This document shows, in pieces, positions 36,609-45,219 of a DNA stretch of 64,000 nt. The DNA is taken from the NCBI RefSeq assembly GCF_009862265.1, contig NZ_WWGX01000022.1, positions 468,019 to 532,018 on the forward strand, read 5' to 3'. The number at the start of each line of letters is the position of its first letter. Position 1 is the stretch's first letter. This stretch comes from Streptomyces sp. SID8352. Lineage in GTDB: Bacteria > Actinomycetota > Actinomycetes > Streptomycetales > Streptomycetaceae. Under the pieces are notes generated by a model. That model had not been told where the DNA came from and made no database searches. It saw only the letters and a list, made by a program, of their open reading frames with translations. The position numbers were made by a program, and so were the translations under genes.

Positions 36609-37709
36609 TCAACGCCACGCACCCGCGGCGGCGCGTCGCGCCCCCTCCGGGTCCGTCGTCCGTCCCGTCCCGGCCAGCGCGTCGCCCAGCGCGGACAGGC
36701 AGGCCAGCACCGTCTCCGGCGTCGCGTCCCGCCCGTAGTGGTTGACCCGGATCATCTCCCCGGCCAGCGCCCCGCCGCCCGCGGCCAGCGGCAGCGCCGG
36801 GCCGGCGGCCAGGGCCCGCGCCACCAGTTCGGAGGCGTCCACCCCCGGCGGCGTCCGCAGGGTCGTCGCGACCGGCGCCGCGTCCCGCGCCTCGCGCACA
36901 TAGGGCTCCAGTCCGCCGCCCAGCGCCGTCGCCCCGGCCCGGGTGGCCGCCGCGGCCGACGCGTGCCGCGCCATCACCGCGGGCAGCCCCGCCGCCCCGA
37001 CGCGCTCCAGGCACGCCTCCAGCGCCAGCATCTCCAACTGCGCCGGGGCGTGCAGCAGCGCCCGGCGGCCCCCGTCGATCCAGCGCTCCTTCCAGTCCAG
37101 CAGCGACAGGTACGAACGGCGCGGCGCGCGCGGGTTGGCCGCCATCCGCGCCCACGCCCGCTCGCTGACCGACACCGCGGAGACCCCGGCCGGACCGCCC
37201 AGCGCCTTCTGCGCGCCGATCACGCACAGGTCCACGCCCCAGGCGTCCGGCAGCACCGGCTCCGCGCCGACCGAGGCCACCGCGTCCACGGAGAACAGCG
37301 CGCCCCGCTCCCGCACCACCTCGCCGATCTCCGCGACCGGGTTGGTGTTCCCGGTCGCCGCCTCCGCGTGCACCAGCGACACGAAGTCGATCTCCGGATG
37401 CTCCGCGAACGCCTCCCGCACCTGCTCGGCGGTGACCGCCGTGTGGAACGGCACGGCCAGGTCGTGGACCGTCGCCCCGCAGTCCCGCAGCCAGTTCCCG
37501 AAGGTCTGCCCGTACGGGCCGGTGATCACGTTGAGCGCGACGGTGTCCGGACCGGCGGCGCCGCGGATCGCGCCCTCCAGCGGCAGCAGCGCCTCGCCCT
37601 GGGTGATCACCACGTCCTGCGCGGTGTCCAGCAGCCGCGCCACCCGGTCCTCGATCGCGGCGAAACGGGCGGCGTCCATCGGGGCCGGGTCCAGCAGGGG
37701 GTGGGTCAC
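36609..37709 (-). CDS. Class V aminotransferase (alanine-glyoxylate type)
   Basis: A 366-residue PLP enzyme of aminotransferase class V. EGAIRGAAGPD, SLVHAEAATGNTNPVAEIG, LFSVDAVASVGAEPV and the PLP lysine in VIGAQKALGGPAGVS are visible. The closest functional classes are serine/alanine-glyoxylate and pyridoxamine-pyruvate aminotransferases; I cannot choose between them. GTG 37709 (VTHPLLDPAPMD) is preferred over a much longer Arg/Ala-rich reading. The gene stands alone on the minus strand upstream of ectA. Confidence 0.85.
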   Translation of the reverse strand: MTHPLLDPAPMDAARFAAIEDRVARLLDTAQDVVITQGEALLPLEGAIRGAAGPDTVALNVITGPYGQTFGNWLRDCGATVHDLAVPFHTAVTAEQVREAFAEHPEIDFVSLVHAEAATGNTNPVAEIGEVVRERGALFSVDAVASVGAEPVLPDAWGVDLCVIGAQKALGGPAGVSAVSVSERAWARMAANPRAPRRSYLSLLDWKERWIDGGRRALLHAPAQLEMLALEACLERVGAAGLPAVMARHASAAAATRAGATALGGGLEPYVREARDAAPVATTLRTPPGVDASELVARALAAGPALPLAAGGGALAGEMIRVNHYGRDATPETVLACLSALGDALAGTGRTTDPEGARRAAAGAWR

Positions 37710-37908
37710 GGCGGCGCTCTTCTCGGTCGTGTCCGGGCGCGGTCGGACCGGTGGGCCGTCACGGCCGGGCGGGCTGCGGATACGGGATCGAGGGTAACCG
37801 TGCCCCGCGCGGCCCTCCGCGCCGGATGCCGTCCGCCGTGGCGCCCGCGCCCGGAACTGTGGCTTCCGCCACTGCCGAGCCGCTCCCCGACCTGATGGAC
37901 TCCTCCGC

Positions 37909-38496
37909 GTGCTCGTCCTCCTGCTGCTCGTCCTCATCGCGGTGGTGACGGCCCTCGTCCTGCGTCGCGCCGCCCCGGCCCCGCCCGAGCGCGTCCCCCG
38001 GTGCGTCCGGGGCGCGCGGGCCACCGGGGCCGCGTCCGCGTGCCCGGCCGTCCCCCCGGCGTACCGCCGCGCCGGAGCGCGGCTGCGTGCCGTCGCCGGG
38101 TGTGCCGGGGTCGGGGCCGCCGCCCTGTACGCCTGGGGCGCGCTCTCCGTGGCCTGGGCGGTCGTCGAGGCGGAGGACGGCGGCACCGCCTCCGCGCCCA
38201 TGGCTCCCTGCCGGACCGGCGCCGAACCGGAACGGGCCGCCCGGGTCGTCGACTACTCCGCCTCCTACCTGCCCCTCGGCTTCCTCTGCGAGACGGGCGA
38301 CGGCGACGGCTACGACTCCGGCGAGATCCCCGGCTACGCCAACCCCGGCGTCGCCGTGCTCGGTCTGACCGCCGCCGCGGGCGCCGTCGGCGCCGGATGC
38401 GCGGGGGAACTCGGCGCCCGTGCCGCGGCCCGTGCCCGCCGGGAGCGGGGGAGCGGACCGTCCGCCCCGCCGTACGGCCGGACGGAGCGGCCGTAG
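37909..38496 (+). CDS. Hypothetical membrane protein
   Basis: A 195-residue protein with an N-terminal hydrophobic helix (VLVLLLLVLIAVVTALVL), a second helix around GCAGVGAAALYAWGALSVAW and a third near the C-terminus (VAVLGLTAAAGAVGAGCAG). Between helices 2 and 3 an acidic loop (CETGDGDGYDSGEIPGY) contains two cysteines with PCRTG and is probably outside the cell. No family recognised. The GTG start is a guess supported by the helix that follows. Codon bias is consistent with a real gene. Confidence 0.6.
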   Translation: MLVLLLLVLIAVVTALVLRRAAPAPPERVPRCVRGARATGAASACPAVPPAYRRAGARLRAVAGCAGVGAAALYAWGALSVAWAVVEAEDGGTASAPMAPCRTGAEPERAARVVDYSASYLPLGFLCETGDGDGYDSGEIPGYANPGVAVLGLTAAAGAVGAGCAGELGARAAARARRERGSGPSAPPYGRTERP

Positions 38497-38561
38497 GCGC
38501 CGCCGCCGCGTCCCCGTCGCGACCGGGCGGACCGGGCGGACGGGTAGGCGACGGCAGGGCC

Positions 38562-38567
38562 TAGGGT
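38562..38567 (+). promoter_or_regulatory. Putative -10 TAGGGT, leaderless amidohydrolase gene
   Basis: TAGGGT ends seven bases before ATG 38575, and no Shine-Dalgarno is present. Confidence 0.5.
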
Positions 38568-38574
38568 GCCGGAC

Positions 38575-39672
38575 ATGACTGATCAGGCGGTGCTGCACGT
38601 GAAGGGGCGGGTCCTCGTCGGCCCCCGGGACGAGGACGTCCGCGACGAGGTGTGGGTGATCGGCGGCAGGATCTCGTACGACCGCCCCGCCGGGGCCCGG
38701 GACGTCCGCACCGTCGAGGGCTGGGCGCTGCCGGGGCTGGTCGACGCGCACTGCCACGTCGGCCTCGACCGCCACGGCGCCGTCCCCGCCGACGTCGCCG
38801 AGCGGCAGGCGCTCACCGACCGGGACGCGGGCACCCTGCTCATCCGCGACGCCGGTTCGCCCTCCGACACCCGCTGGATCGACGACCGCGAGGACCTTCC
38901 GAAGATCATCCGGGCCGGCCGGCACATCGCCCGCACCCGCCGCTACATCCGCGGCTACGCCTGGGAGATCGAGCCCGAGGACCTCGTCGCCCATGTCGCC
39001 CGGGAGGCCCGGCGCGGCGACGGCTGGGTCAAGCTGGTGGGCGACTGGATCGACCGCGACCTCGGCGACCTCTCCGCCTGCTGGCCGCGCGACGCCGTCG
39101 AGGCGGCCATCGCCGAGGCCCACCGGCTGGGCGCCCGGGTCACCGCGCACTGCTTCGCGGAGGACTCGCTGCGCGATCTGGTCGAGGCCGGCATCGACTG
39201 CGTGGAGCACGCCACCGGACTGACCGACGACACCATCCCGCTCTTCGCGGAGCGGGGCGTCGCCATCGTGCCCACCCTGGTCAACATCGCCACCTTCCCC
39301 GCCCTGGCCGATGGCGGGGAGGGCAAGTTCCCGCGCTGGTCCTCCCACATGCGCCGGCTGCACGCCCGGCGCTACGAGACGGTGCGCAACGCCCGCGACG
39401 CCGGGGTCCCCGTCTTCGTCGGCACCGACGCGGGCGGCTCCCTCGCCCACGGCCTGGCGGCGGCGGAGGTCGCCGAACTGGTCACCGCCGGGATCCCGCC
39501 CGTCGAGGCCCTCTCCGCCGCCACCTGGGCCGCCCGGCGCTGGCTCGGCCGCCCCGGCCTGGACGAGGGCGCCCCGGCCGACCTCGTGGTCTACGAGCGG
39601 GACCCGCGCGCGGACGTGCGCGTGCTCGGCGCCCCGCACCGGGTGGTGCTCAACGGACGCGTGGTCGGATAG
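38575..39672 (+). CDS. Amidohydrolase family protein
   Basis: A 365-residue metal-dependent hydrolase of the imidazolonepropionase/prolidase-like branch. Metal ligands appear in LPGLVDAHCHVG, a lysine in DGWVKLVGDW, VTAHCFAED, DCVEHATGL and the catalytic Asp in VFVGTDAGGSL. The barrel is flanked by a small beta sandwich formed from both ends (VLHVKGRVLVGP, ADLVVYERDP). The substrate is unknown; homologues act on cyclic amides or Xaa-Pro type bonds. It probably has its own leaderless promoter. Confidence 0.9.
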   Translation: MTDQAVLHVKGRVLVGPRDEDVRDEVWVIGGRISYDRPAGARDVRTVEGWALPGLVDAHCHVGLDRHGAVPADVAERQALTDRDAGTLLIRDAGSPSDTRWIDDREDLPKIIRAGRHIARTRRYIRGYAWEIEPEDLVAHVAREARRGDGWVKLVGDWIDRDLGDLSACWPRDAVEAAIAEAHRLGARVTAHCFAEDSLRDLVEAGIDCVEHATGLTDDTIPLFAERGVAIVPTLVNIATFPALADGGEGKFPRWSSHMRRLHARRYETVRNARDAGVPVFVGTDAGGSLAHGLAAAEVAELVTAGIPPVEALSAATWAARRWLGRPGLDEGAPADLVVYERDPRADVRVLGAPHRVVLNGRVVG

Positions 39673-39858
39673 CGGGCACGGGTGACGGGAGGGAACGACT
39701 GTGCAGAAAGAATCGAAAACGCGGGCGGAAACCTCACGAAGGGGTGAAGTGCCCCGGGAACGCTGACGGCCGACGGCGCGCGGAGCCATTCTGTGCGGGT
39801 CCCGAGCATGTCGCTCATGCGTGTTCCGCACGCATGTCCCAGTGGGGGTCCCACCACC

Positions 39859-40785
39859 TTGAACGGCAACACCTTCCGCATGCCCGCACACCGTCTGGCC
39901 GCCCTCGCGGCGGCCACGGTCCTGACCGCCGCTCCCGCGGTCCTGACCGGTGCGGGCACCGCCCACGCCACCGGTGACCAGGGCCGCGCGAGCGCCGCGG
40001 TCCTGCGCACCGCGCTCGACGTCTCCCTGCTCAACCGGACCGTGAACGTCCCGCTCACGGTCGGCCTCAACGAGGTGCGGGCGCCCGGCAACGCGCACCG
40101 GACCGCGCTGTCCGCCACCCTGGACGCCGTCGACGGCGGCCGTCCCTTCGCCGTGCTGCGCGCCGACGTGGCCGAGGCGCGGGCCGACGCCGACGGGAGC
40201 CGGGCCGAGGGCGCCACCCGGCTGGTCAACGCCGCGGTGCACCTCCCCGGACTGCCCCTGCTGTCGCTGATCGAGGTCCAGCAGGTCACCGCCACGGCCA
40301 CCTGCGAGGCCGGGAGGAAGCCGGTCGCCTCGTCGAACCTGCTGGGCCCGGTGACGGTGCTCGGCAGGAAGACCGAACTGACCGCCGGGGGCACCACGGA
40401 GGTGAAGGTCCCGGGCGTGGGCGAGGTGCGGCTGGACCTGTCCCGGGCCGCGACCACCTCCCGCACGGCCGCCGCCACCGCCCTCGTGCTGAAGGTCTCC
40501 GTCAACCCGCTCGACCTGAACGTGTCCGAGGTCGACGGCACCGTGACGCTCGCCGAGGCCACCTGCGAGGCCCCGCCGCCCGCCCGGGAGGCCGCCGAGC
40601 CGCCCGCGCCGGAGTCGCCCGCCGTCGAACCGGCCGCCGGGACCGCGCCCCAGGGCTCCAAGGAGGAGGTCGACCTGGCCGAGACGGGCGGCAGCTCCGC
40701 CACCCCGTACATCGCCGCCGGCGCCGCCGTGCTCGTCCTGGGCGGCGGCGGGGCCCTGGTCCTGGCCCGCCGCAGGCGGGGCTGA
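39859..40785 (+). CDS. SCO1860-like LAETG-anchored surface protein
   Basis: A secreted protein of about 308 residues with a Sec signal (RLAALAAATVLTAAPAVLTG, cleavage near GTAHA). A beta-rich body of about 200 residues has two cysteines (ATCEAG, ATCEAP), and a Pro/Glu/Ala-rich stalk follows. The C-terminal sorting signal is LAETG, then a hydrophobic helix and RRRRG. LAxTG is the class E sortase motif of Streptomyces. I use TTG 39859, with GGGGG upstream; ATG 39880 is possible. Function unknown, and no sortase gene lies in the window. Confidence 0.85.
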   Translation: MNGNTFRMPAHRLAALAAATVLTAAPAVLTGAGTAHATGDQGRASAAVLRTALDVSLLNRTVNVPLTVGLNEVRAPGNAHRTALSATLDAVDGGRPFAVLRADVAEARADADGSRAEGATRLVNAAVHLPGLPLLSLIEVQQVTATATCEAGRKPVASSNLLGPVTVLGRKTELTAGGTTEVKVPGVGEVRLDLSRAATTSRTAAATALVLKVSVNPLDLNVSEVDGTVTLAEATCEAPPPAREAAEPPAPESPAVEPAAGTAPQGSKEEVDLAETGGSSATPYIAAGAAVLVLGGGGALVLARRRRG

Positions 40786-40796
40786 CGCAACGGGCC

Positions 40797-40837
40797 CCGG
40801 CCGGCCCGTGGCCCTGTCCCCGCCACGGGCCGGCCGG
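40797..40837. terminator. Bidirectional terminator between the LAETG gene and cobC
   Basis: A perfect 16-bp stem, arms 40797-40812 and 40822-40837, with a nine-base loop, lies between convergent genes that end at 40785 and 40846. Confidence 0.75.
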
Positions 40838-40845
40838 CGCCCCGC

Positions 40846-42405
40846 TCAGCCCCGCAGTGCCTCGGCCAGCGCCGCCAGGAAGGCGTCCGTCGTCGCCCGG
40901 TCCCGCACCGCGAGGCGCAGCCAGTCGGAGTCCAGGCCCGGGAACGTGTCGCCGCGGCGCACCGCGTGGCCGAGCGCGCGCAGCCGGTGGCGCACCGCCG
41001 CGGCACCGGGCACCCGGACGAGGACGAAGGGGCCCTCGGCAGGCCCGGCCACCCGCAGTCCCGCCCCCGCGAACCGCCCCAGCCCGGCGACGAGATGGGC
41101 CCGGTCGGCGGCGATGGCGCGGGCCGCGCGGGCGGCCTCCGCGAGGGCCGGGGGCGCCACACACGCCTCCGCGGCCACCAGCGCGGGCGTGGAGACCGGC
41201 CACAGGGGCTGGGCACGCCCCAGCGCCCGGACGGTCCCCGGTTCGGCGAGGACGTAGCCGACGCGCAGCCCCGCCAGCCCCCAGGTCTTGGTGAGGCTGC
41301 GCAGCACCACCAGCCCCGGCACGTCCGTCCGCCCGGCCAGCGCCTCCCGCTCGTCCGGCACCGCGTCCATGAACGCCTCGTCCACCACCAGGGTCCGCCC
41401 GGGCCGGGCGAGCGCGGCCACGTCCCGCGCCGGATGCAGCACCGACGTCGGGTTGGTGGGGTTGCCGATCACCACCAGATCGGCGTCCCCGGGCACCGCC
41501 GCCGGATCCAGCCGGAAGCCGTCCGCCGCGCGCAGCAGGACCCGGCCGACGGTGTGCCCGGCGTCCCTCAGCGCCGCCTCCGGCTCGGTGAACTGCGGAT
41601 GCACCACCACCGGACGGCGCGCCCCCAGCGCCCGGGCCAGCAGGACGAACGCCTCCGCCGCGCCCGCCGTCAGCAGCACCCGTTCCACCGGCAGCCCGTG
41701 CCGCTCCGCCACCGCCGCCCGCGCGGCCTGCCCGTCCGGATAGGCGGCGAGGGAGTCCAGCGAGGCGGCCAGGCGCTCGCGCAGCCAGCGCGGCGGCGTG
41801 TCCGCGCGCACGTTGACCGCGAGGTCCACCAGGGCCGCGCCGTCGTCCCGGACCTCGGCGTCCCCGTGGTGCCGCAGATCGGGAGGGGGCGGCGGGCCGG
41901 GGCGGTGCCGCGTGCCGGGGCCGGGTGCTGAGTACGTGTCCATGCACGCGATGGTGCCCGGGGCGGTCCCGTCCGCCGACGCCGGGGCCGGGAGGCGGAC
42001 GACGGCGGCGGTCGCCCGCGCCGGACGCGCCGCCGATCTGCGCTTGGGCACGATCAGTTCGCCGCCGCCCCGCAGGGCCGCCGCCTCCGCGACGGACGGG
42101 GTGCCGAGCGCGCGGAGCGCCGCGGCGGAGGGATGGGGCACCTCGACGGCGGCCAGTTCCTCGGGGGGGTAGGTGAGAACGGGAACACCGAAACGTTTCG
42201 CTGTCATCAGAATCCCGGGCTCCCTCCCCCGGGCGTCCACGGTGGCCAGCGCCACCACCGGCCCGGCCGCCCCGGCCTCCCTCAGCGCGTCCGCGACCAG
42301 CCGGACCACCTCCCCGGCCGGCACGCCGGGGGAGGCCCCGATCCCGACCACCAGGCCCGGGGACCCGGCCGCCGTCCCTCCGGTCCCACCAGCGACTCCG
42401 CACAT
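40846..42405 (-). CDS. cobC: Fused CobE/CbiG C-domain and CobC-type PLP enzyme
   Basis: A 519-residue fusion. Residues about 17-145 form a CobE/CbiG C-terminal domain (LVVGIGASPGVPAGEVV, ALATVDARGREPG, FGVPVLTYPPEELAAV). Residues about 190-519 form a fold-I PLP enzyme of the CobC/CobD threonine-phosphate decarboxylase and HisC-like group: AAYPDGQAARAAVAERHGLP, VIGNPTNPTSVLHPA, VVDEAFMDAVPDE and the PLP lysine in SLTKTWGLAGLRVGY. The first part acts in the corrin ring pathway; the second probably makes the aminopropanol arm precursor. ATG 42405 reads through both; ATG 41943 could start CobC alone but has no ribosome site. Confidence 0.88.
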   Translation of the reverse strand: MCGVAGGTGGTAAGSPGLVVGIGASPGVPAGEVVRLVADALREAGAAGPVVALATVDARGREPGILMTAKRFGVPVLTYPPEELAAVEVPHPSAAALRALGTPSVAEAAALRGGGELIVPKRRSAARPARATAAVVRLPAPASADGTAPGTIACMDTYSAPGPGTRHRPGPPPPPDLRHHGDAEVRDDGAALVDLAVNVRADTPPRWLRERLAASLDSLAAYPDGQAARAAVAERHGLPVERVLLTAGAAEAFVLLARALGARRPVVVHPQFTEPEAALRDAGHTVGRVLLRAADGFRLDPAAVPGDADLVVIGNPTNPTSVLHPARDVAALARPGRTLVVDEAFMDAVPDEREALAGRTDVPGLVVLRSLTKTWGLAGLRVGYVLAEPGTVRALGRAQPLWPVSTPALVAAEACVAPPALAEAARAARAIAADRAHLVAGLGRFAGAGLRVAGPAEGPFVLVRVPGAAAVRHRLRALGHAVRRGDTFPGLDSDWLRLAVRDRATTDAFLAALAEALRG

Positions 42406-42467
42406 ATTTACCGCCGTTCCCGCTGTCGTGCGCGTGTGACGGCGCCCCGATCGGATAGCAAGGGGGC

Positions 42468-43211
42468 ATGGCGGTCCTCGTCGCGCTCGGCGCGTTCCTG
42501 ATGACGCTGGCCGGAGGCTGGACGGCTCAGCGCGTGACCGACCGGCGGCACCTGGTCCTCGGACTGGCCGGCGGTCTGATGCTGGGCGTGGTCGGCCTGG
42601 ACCTGCTGCCCGAGGCACTGGAGGCCGCCGGCCACCCGGTCTTCGGCGTCCCGGTGGCCCTGCTGCTGTTCGTGGCCGGATTCCTCCTCGCGCACATGGT
42701 GGAGCGGCTGCTCGCGGCCCGCCGAGCCGCCCACGGCGGCGACGAGTACGCCGAGGGCACGACGGGCGGGCGCTCGCCCGAGGTGGGGCTGACGGCCGCC
42801 GCCGCGATGGTCGGGCACAGCGCGATGGACGGCGTGGCCATCGGCGCGGCCTTCCAGGTCGGCGGCGGCATGGGCGCGGCCGTCGCCCTGGCCGTGATCG
42901 CCCACGACTTCGCCGACGGCTTCAACACCTACACGCTCACCAGCCTGTACGGGAACGCCCGCCGCCGCGCGGTCGCCATGCTCGTCGCGGACGCCGTGGC
43001 CCCGGTGGCCGGGGCGGCCTCCACCCTCGTCGTCTCCGTCCCCGGCGCCGCGCTCGGCGGCTACCTCGGCCTCTTCGGCGGTGTGCTCCTCTATCTCGCC
43101 GCCGCCGAGATCCTGCCCGAGGCCCACCACGAGCACCCCGCCCCGGCGACCCTGCTCTGCACCGTCGCCGGGGCCGCCTTCATCTGGCTGGTGGTGGGGC
43201 TGGCCGAGTGA
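42468..43211 (+). CDS. ZIP family metal transporter
   Basis: A 247-residue membrane protein with about eight helices. The ZIP signature is clear: VGHSAMDGVAIGAAF in helix 4 and AVIAHDFADGFNTYT in helix 5, which form the metal site. A short cytoplasmic loop after helix 3 contains HGGDEYAEG. ZIP proteins import zinc, iron, manganese or other divalent metals. It is divergent from cobC (62 bp) and convergent with cobB (17 bp), inside the cobalamin locus, so cobalt uptake is a tempting but unproven idea. AGGGGG precedes the ATG. Confidence 0.88.
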   Translation: MAVLVALGAFLMTLAGGWTAQRVTDRRHLVLGLAGGLMLGVVGLDLLPEALEAAGHPVFGVPVALLLFVAGFLLAHMVERLLAARRAAHGGDEYAEGTTGGRSPEVGLTAAAAMVGHSAMDGVAIGAAFQVGGGMGAAVALAVIAHDFADGFNTYTLTSLYGNARRRAVAMLVADAVAPVAGAASTLVVSVPGAALGGYLGLFGGVLLYLAAAEILPEAHHEHPAPATLLCTVAGAAFIWLVVGLAE

Positions 43212-43228
43212 GCGCCGCCCGTCACCGG

Positions 43229-44623
43229 TCACGGGGCGCGGCAGCCCGCCACGAAGCGCCGGGCGGTCTCCGGCCGGGCCGCCCAGTGGGTGTGCACATA
43301 GCTGGCGTGCACGCCCCGCCGCACGAAGCCCTCCACGCGCCGTCCGGGCCCGCGCAACCCCCAGGCCGGAGCCGCCCCGGCCCCCGGCTCCACGACCGTC
43401 CGGTGGAACTCGTGACCCCGCATCCGCGTCCCGGCGGCGGCCAGGACGGAATCGGTCACGGCCACCGCGTCCCGGTAGCCGAGCGTCAGCCGCTCCGACA
43501 TCCGCGCCGAGGCGTCCAGCACCCCGCACAGGGGCCGCCCGTCCAGCTCGCGGCAGAGGTACAGCAGCCCGGCGCACTCGGCGGCGACGGGGGCGCCGCC
43601 CAGCGCCAGCGCCGCCACCGCCGCGCGCAGCGGCTCGTTGGCGGACAGTTCCGCGGCGTACACCTCGGGGAAGCCGCCGCCGACGACCAGTCCGCGGGTG
43701 CCGTCCGGCAGCGCCTCGTCCCGCAGCGGGTCGAAGGGGACGACGACGGCCCCGGCGGCGGTGAGCAGTTCGCTCTGCTCGGCGTAGGAGAAGGTGAAGG
43801 CGGGCCCGCCGGCGACGGCGACCGTCGGCGCCCCCGGCACCCCGTCGGCCCCGGTGCCGTCCGGCGCGGGCGCGGCGTCCGCGAGCGCGGTGCCCGCGTC
43901 CCACACCGGCGCGGACAGCGGCCCGGCCCCGCGCGCCAGCGCGAGCAGCGCCTCCAGGTCGCACCCGGCGGCCACCCGCGCCGCCATCGCCGCCACGGCG
44001 TCCAGCGCCGCCGCCCGCCGCTCCGCGACCGGCACCAGCCCCAGGTGCCGGGAGGGGGTGCCGACCTCGGGGGCGCGCCGCACCACGCCGAGGACCGGCA
44101 CCCCGACGTGCTCCAGGGCCTCCCTCAGCAGCTCCTCGTGGCGGTCGGAGGCGACCTTGTTGAGGATCACCCCGCCGATCCGCACCTCCGGGTCCCAGCT
44201 CACGAAGCCGTGCACCAGCGCCGCCACCGAACGCGACTGCGAGGAGGCGTCCACCACGAGCACCACCGGTGCCCGCAGCAGCTTGGCGACCTGGGCGGTG
44301 GAGGCGAGTTCCCCCTCGCCCGCGGCGCCGTCGTAGAGGCCCATCACGCCCTCGACGACGGCGATGTCGCAGCCGCGCGCCCCGTGCAGGAACAGCGGCC
44401 CGATCAGCTCCGGCCCGCACAGGTAGGAGTCCAGGTTCCGGCCCGTGCGCCCGGTCGCGAGGGCGTGGTAGCCGGGGTCGATGTAGTCCGGGCCGACCTT
44501 GTGCGGGGAGACGGTCAGCCCGCGCGCGGTGAGGGCGGCCATCAGCCCGGTGGTGACGGTGGTCTTGCCGCTGCCCGAGGAGGGCGCGGCGACCACCAGC
44601 CGGGGCACGGACGGGGAGGTCAC
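43229..44623 (-). CDS. cobB: Cobyrinate a,c-diamide synthase
   Basis: Glutamine-dependent amidation of the a and c carboxylates of (hydrogeno)cobyrinate with ATP. The 464-residue protein has a P-loop APSSGSGKTTVTTGL near residue 10, VVEGVMGLYDG, and a C-terminal class I glutaminase domain with the nucleophile cysteine in AAECAGLLYLCREL and a His in VHASYVHTHW. The start is GTG 44623, overlapping the cobO stop in GTGA (44623-44620). It is the last gene of the riboswitch-led operon. Confidence 0.94.
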   Translation of the reverse strand: MTSPSVPRLVVAAPSSGSGKTTVTTGLMAALTARGLTVSPHKVGPDYIDPGYHALATGRTGRNLDSYLCGPELIGPLFLHGARGCDIAVVEGVMGLYDGAAGEGELASTAQVAKLLRAPVVLVVDASSQSRSVAALVHGFVSWDPEVRIGGVILNKVASDRHEELLREALEHVGVPVLGVVRRAPEVGTPSRHLGLVPVAERRAAALDAVAAMAARVAAGCDLEALLALARGAGPLSAPVWDAGTALADAAPAPDGTGADGVPGAPTVAVAGGPAFTFSYAEQSELLTAAGAVVVPFDPLRDEALPDGTRGLVVGGGFPEVYAAELSANEPLRAAVAALALGGAPVAAECAGLLYLCRELDGRPLCGVLDASARMSERLTLGYRDAVAVTDSVLAAAGTRMRGHEFHRTVVEPGAGAAPAWGLRGPGRRVEGFVRRGVHASYVHTHWAARPETARRFVAGCRAP

Positions 44624-45219
44624 CACTCGATGCCCCGCTGGCCCTTCTGGCCCGCGTCCATCGGGTGCTTGACCTTGGTCATCTCGGTCACCAGATCGGC
44701 GAAGTCCAGCAGCGCGGCGGGGGCGTTGCGGCCGGTGACGACGACGTGCTGGTTGCCGGGCCGGGCGCGGAGCGTCTCGATCACCTCGCCGGTGTCGATC
44801 CACCCCCAGTGCAGCGGGTAGGCGAACTCGTCGAGGACGTAGAGGCGGTAGCGCTCGGCGGCGAGATCCCGCTTGACCTGCTCCCAGCCCTCCCTGGCCT
44901 TCTCCTCGTTGTCCATCTGGTCGTCGCGCTGGACCCAGGACCAGCCCTCGCCCATCTTGTGCCAGTCGACGGTCCCGCCCTCGCCGGAGGCGCCGAGGAC
45001 CCGCAGCGCGTTCTCCTCGCCGACCTTCCACTTGGCGGACTTGACGAACTGGAACACCCCCACCGGCCACCCCTGGTTCCAGGCGCGCAGCGCCATCCCG
45101 AAGGCGGCGGTGGACTTGCCCTTGCCCGGGCCGGTGTGGACCATCACCAGCGGGCGGTTGCGCCGCTGACGGGTCGTCAGACCGTCCTCGGGTACGACGC
45201 TCGGCTGTCCCTTCGGCAC
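44620..45219 (-). CDS. cobO: Corrinoid adenosyltransferase
   Basis: Adds the adenosyl group of ATP to the cobalt of reduced corrinoids. The 199-residue CobA/CobO/BtuR type protein has HTGPGKGKSTAAFGMALRA (P-loop) near residue 28, WKVGEENALR and VLDEFAYPLHWGWID. GTG 45219 shares one base with the TAG stop of the chelatase gene, and the end overlaps cobB by four bases, showing tight coupling. Confidence 0.95.
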   Translation of the reverse strand: MPKGQPSVVPEDGLTTRQRRNRPLVMVHTGPGKGKSTAAFGMALRAWNQGWPVGVFQFVKSAKWKVGEENALRVLGASGEGGTVDWHKMGEGWSWVQRDDQMDNEEKAREGWEQVKRDLAAERYRLYVLDEFAYPLHWGWIDTGEVIETLRARPGNQHVVVTGRNAPAALLDFADLVTEMTKVKHPMDAGQKGQRGIEW

